The translations under genes and the position numbers were made by a program. DNA of 64,000 bases from Blastobasis lacticolella (lineage: Eukaryota > Arthropoda > Insecta > Lepidoptera > Blastobasidae). The stretch's first letter is position 1, and each line of letters opens with the position of its first letter. The notes under the pieces are model-generated. The model was given only the letters and a program-made list of their open reading frames with translations. It was not told the DNA's origin and searched no databases. The DNA lies in assembly GCA_905147135.1 (NCBI GenBank), contig LR990053.1, positions 4,848,501 through 4,912,500 on the forward strand, written 5' to 3'. This document shows positions 63,831 through 64,000 of the stretch, in pieces.

Positions 63831-64000
63831 ACGGCTTGAACGTTTTGAAGATGCTTGGGGGTTATAAGTGTCGGGGTTTGTGGAGTATTTAGTTATGAGA
63901 ATGGTTTGGTTTAGTTAATGGTTCTTTGGTACTTTCTTTGCTAACGAATAAATTGTGCTAAAGAAAGTACGACTGATATAAATATTCAGACGTGTCACTG

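Overview
This 64 kb window looks like nuclear DNA from a moth or butterfly (Lepidoptera). It is AT-rich and dotted with GTACCTAC-type short repeats. It carries tRNA-headed SINEs, RTE- and jockey-type LINE remnants with poly(A), (TAAA)n or (ATG)n tails, and many small inverted-repeat DNA elements of the kind common in lepidopteran genomes. The group is inferred from these repeats; no species can be named. I find no host protein-coding gene, rRNA or functional tRNA that I can defend. The open frames that can be explained are transposon remnants, SINE heads or chance frames. The window is best read as a gene desert or large-intron segment filled with transposon debris.

Three short-retroposon families recur, named here for convenience. 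SINE-1 (about 260 bp, tRNA-like head) lies at 1888, 3443 (fragment), 6025 and 55961. SINE-2 (about 350 bp, tRNA-like head, tail ending GATGATTATT) has one full copy at 38051 and nine partial or split copies. SINE-3 (about 250 bp) has a 3' end resembling the RTE LINE tail and lies at 3893, 33800, 44196 and 45967. LINE remnants include RTE C-termini (2554, 14683), a jockey-type reverse transcriptase core (49702), jockey-type C-termini with poly(A) (8968, 51165, 52094) and many 3'-UTR stubs.

DNA elements with visible terminal inverted repeats (TIRs) sit at 8896, 9301, 10632 (dimer), 13449, 13869, 14068, 15800, 20081, 24213, 25560, 26080, 33073, 35687, 51498, 52480 and 57215. Three have readable target duplications: TAA at 26077/26578 (PIF/Harbinger-like), GCTGTGAC at 57207/57776 (hAT-like), and CCTGG three times around the dimer at 10627, 11016 and 11439. 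Nested insertions give a relative order: a Harbinger-like MITE inside SINE-2 (26.1 kb), a LINE 3' end inside SINE-2 (54.8 kb), the same LINE family inside a hAT-like MITE (57.2 kb), and a MITE dimer inside another repeat (10.6-11.4 kb).

The most striking single structure is a 123-bp minisatellite at 7001-8007. Its period is exactly 41 codons, so one reverse-strand frame stays open for 298 codons. The right edge (62.1-64.0 kb) becomes CpG- and GC-box-rich, with a 20-bp palindrome, and may approach the promoter of a gene outside the window. Stretches such as 18.1-20.0, 20.5-21.2, 26.9-27.5, 28.7-31.9 and 59.0-60.4 kb show no repeat family and could hold single-copy regulatory DNA; the sequence alone does not decide this.
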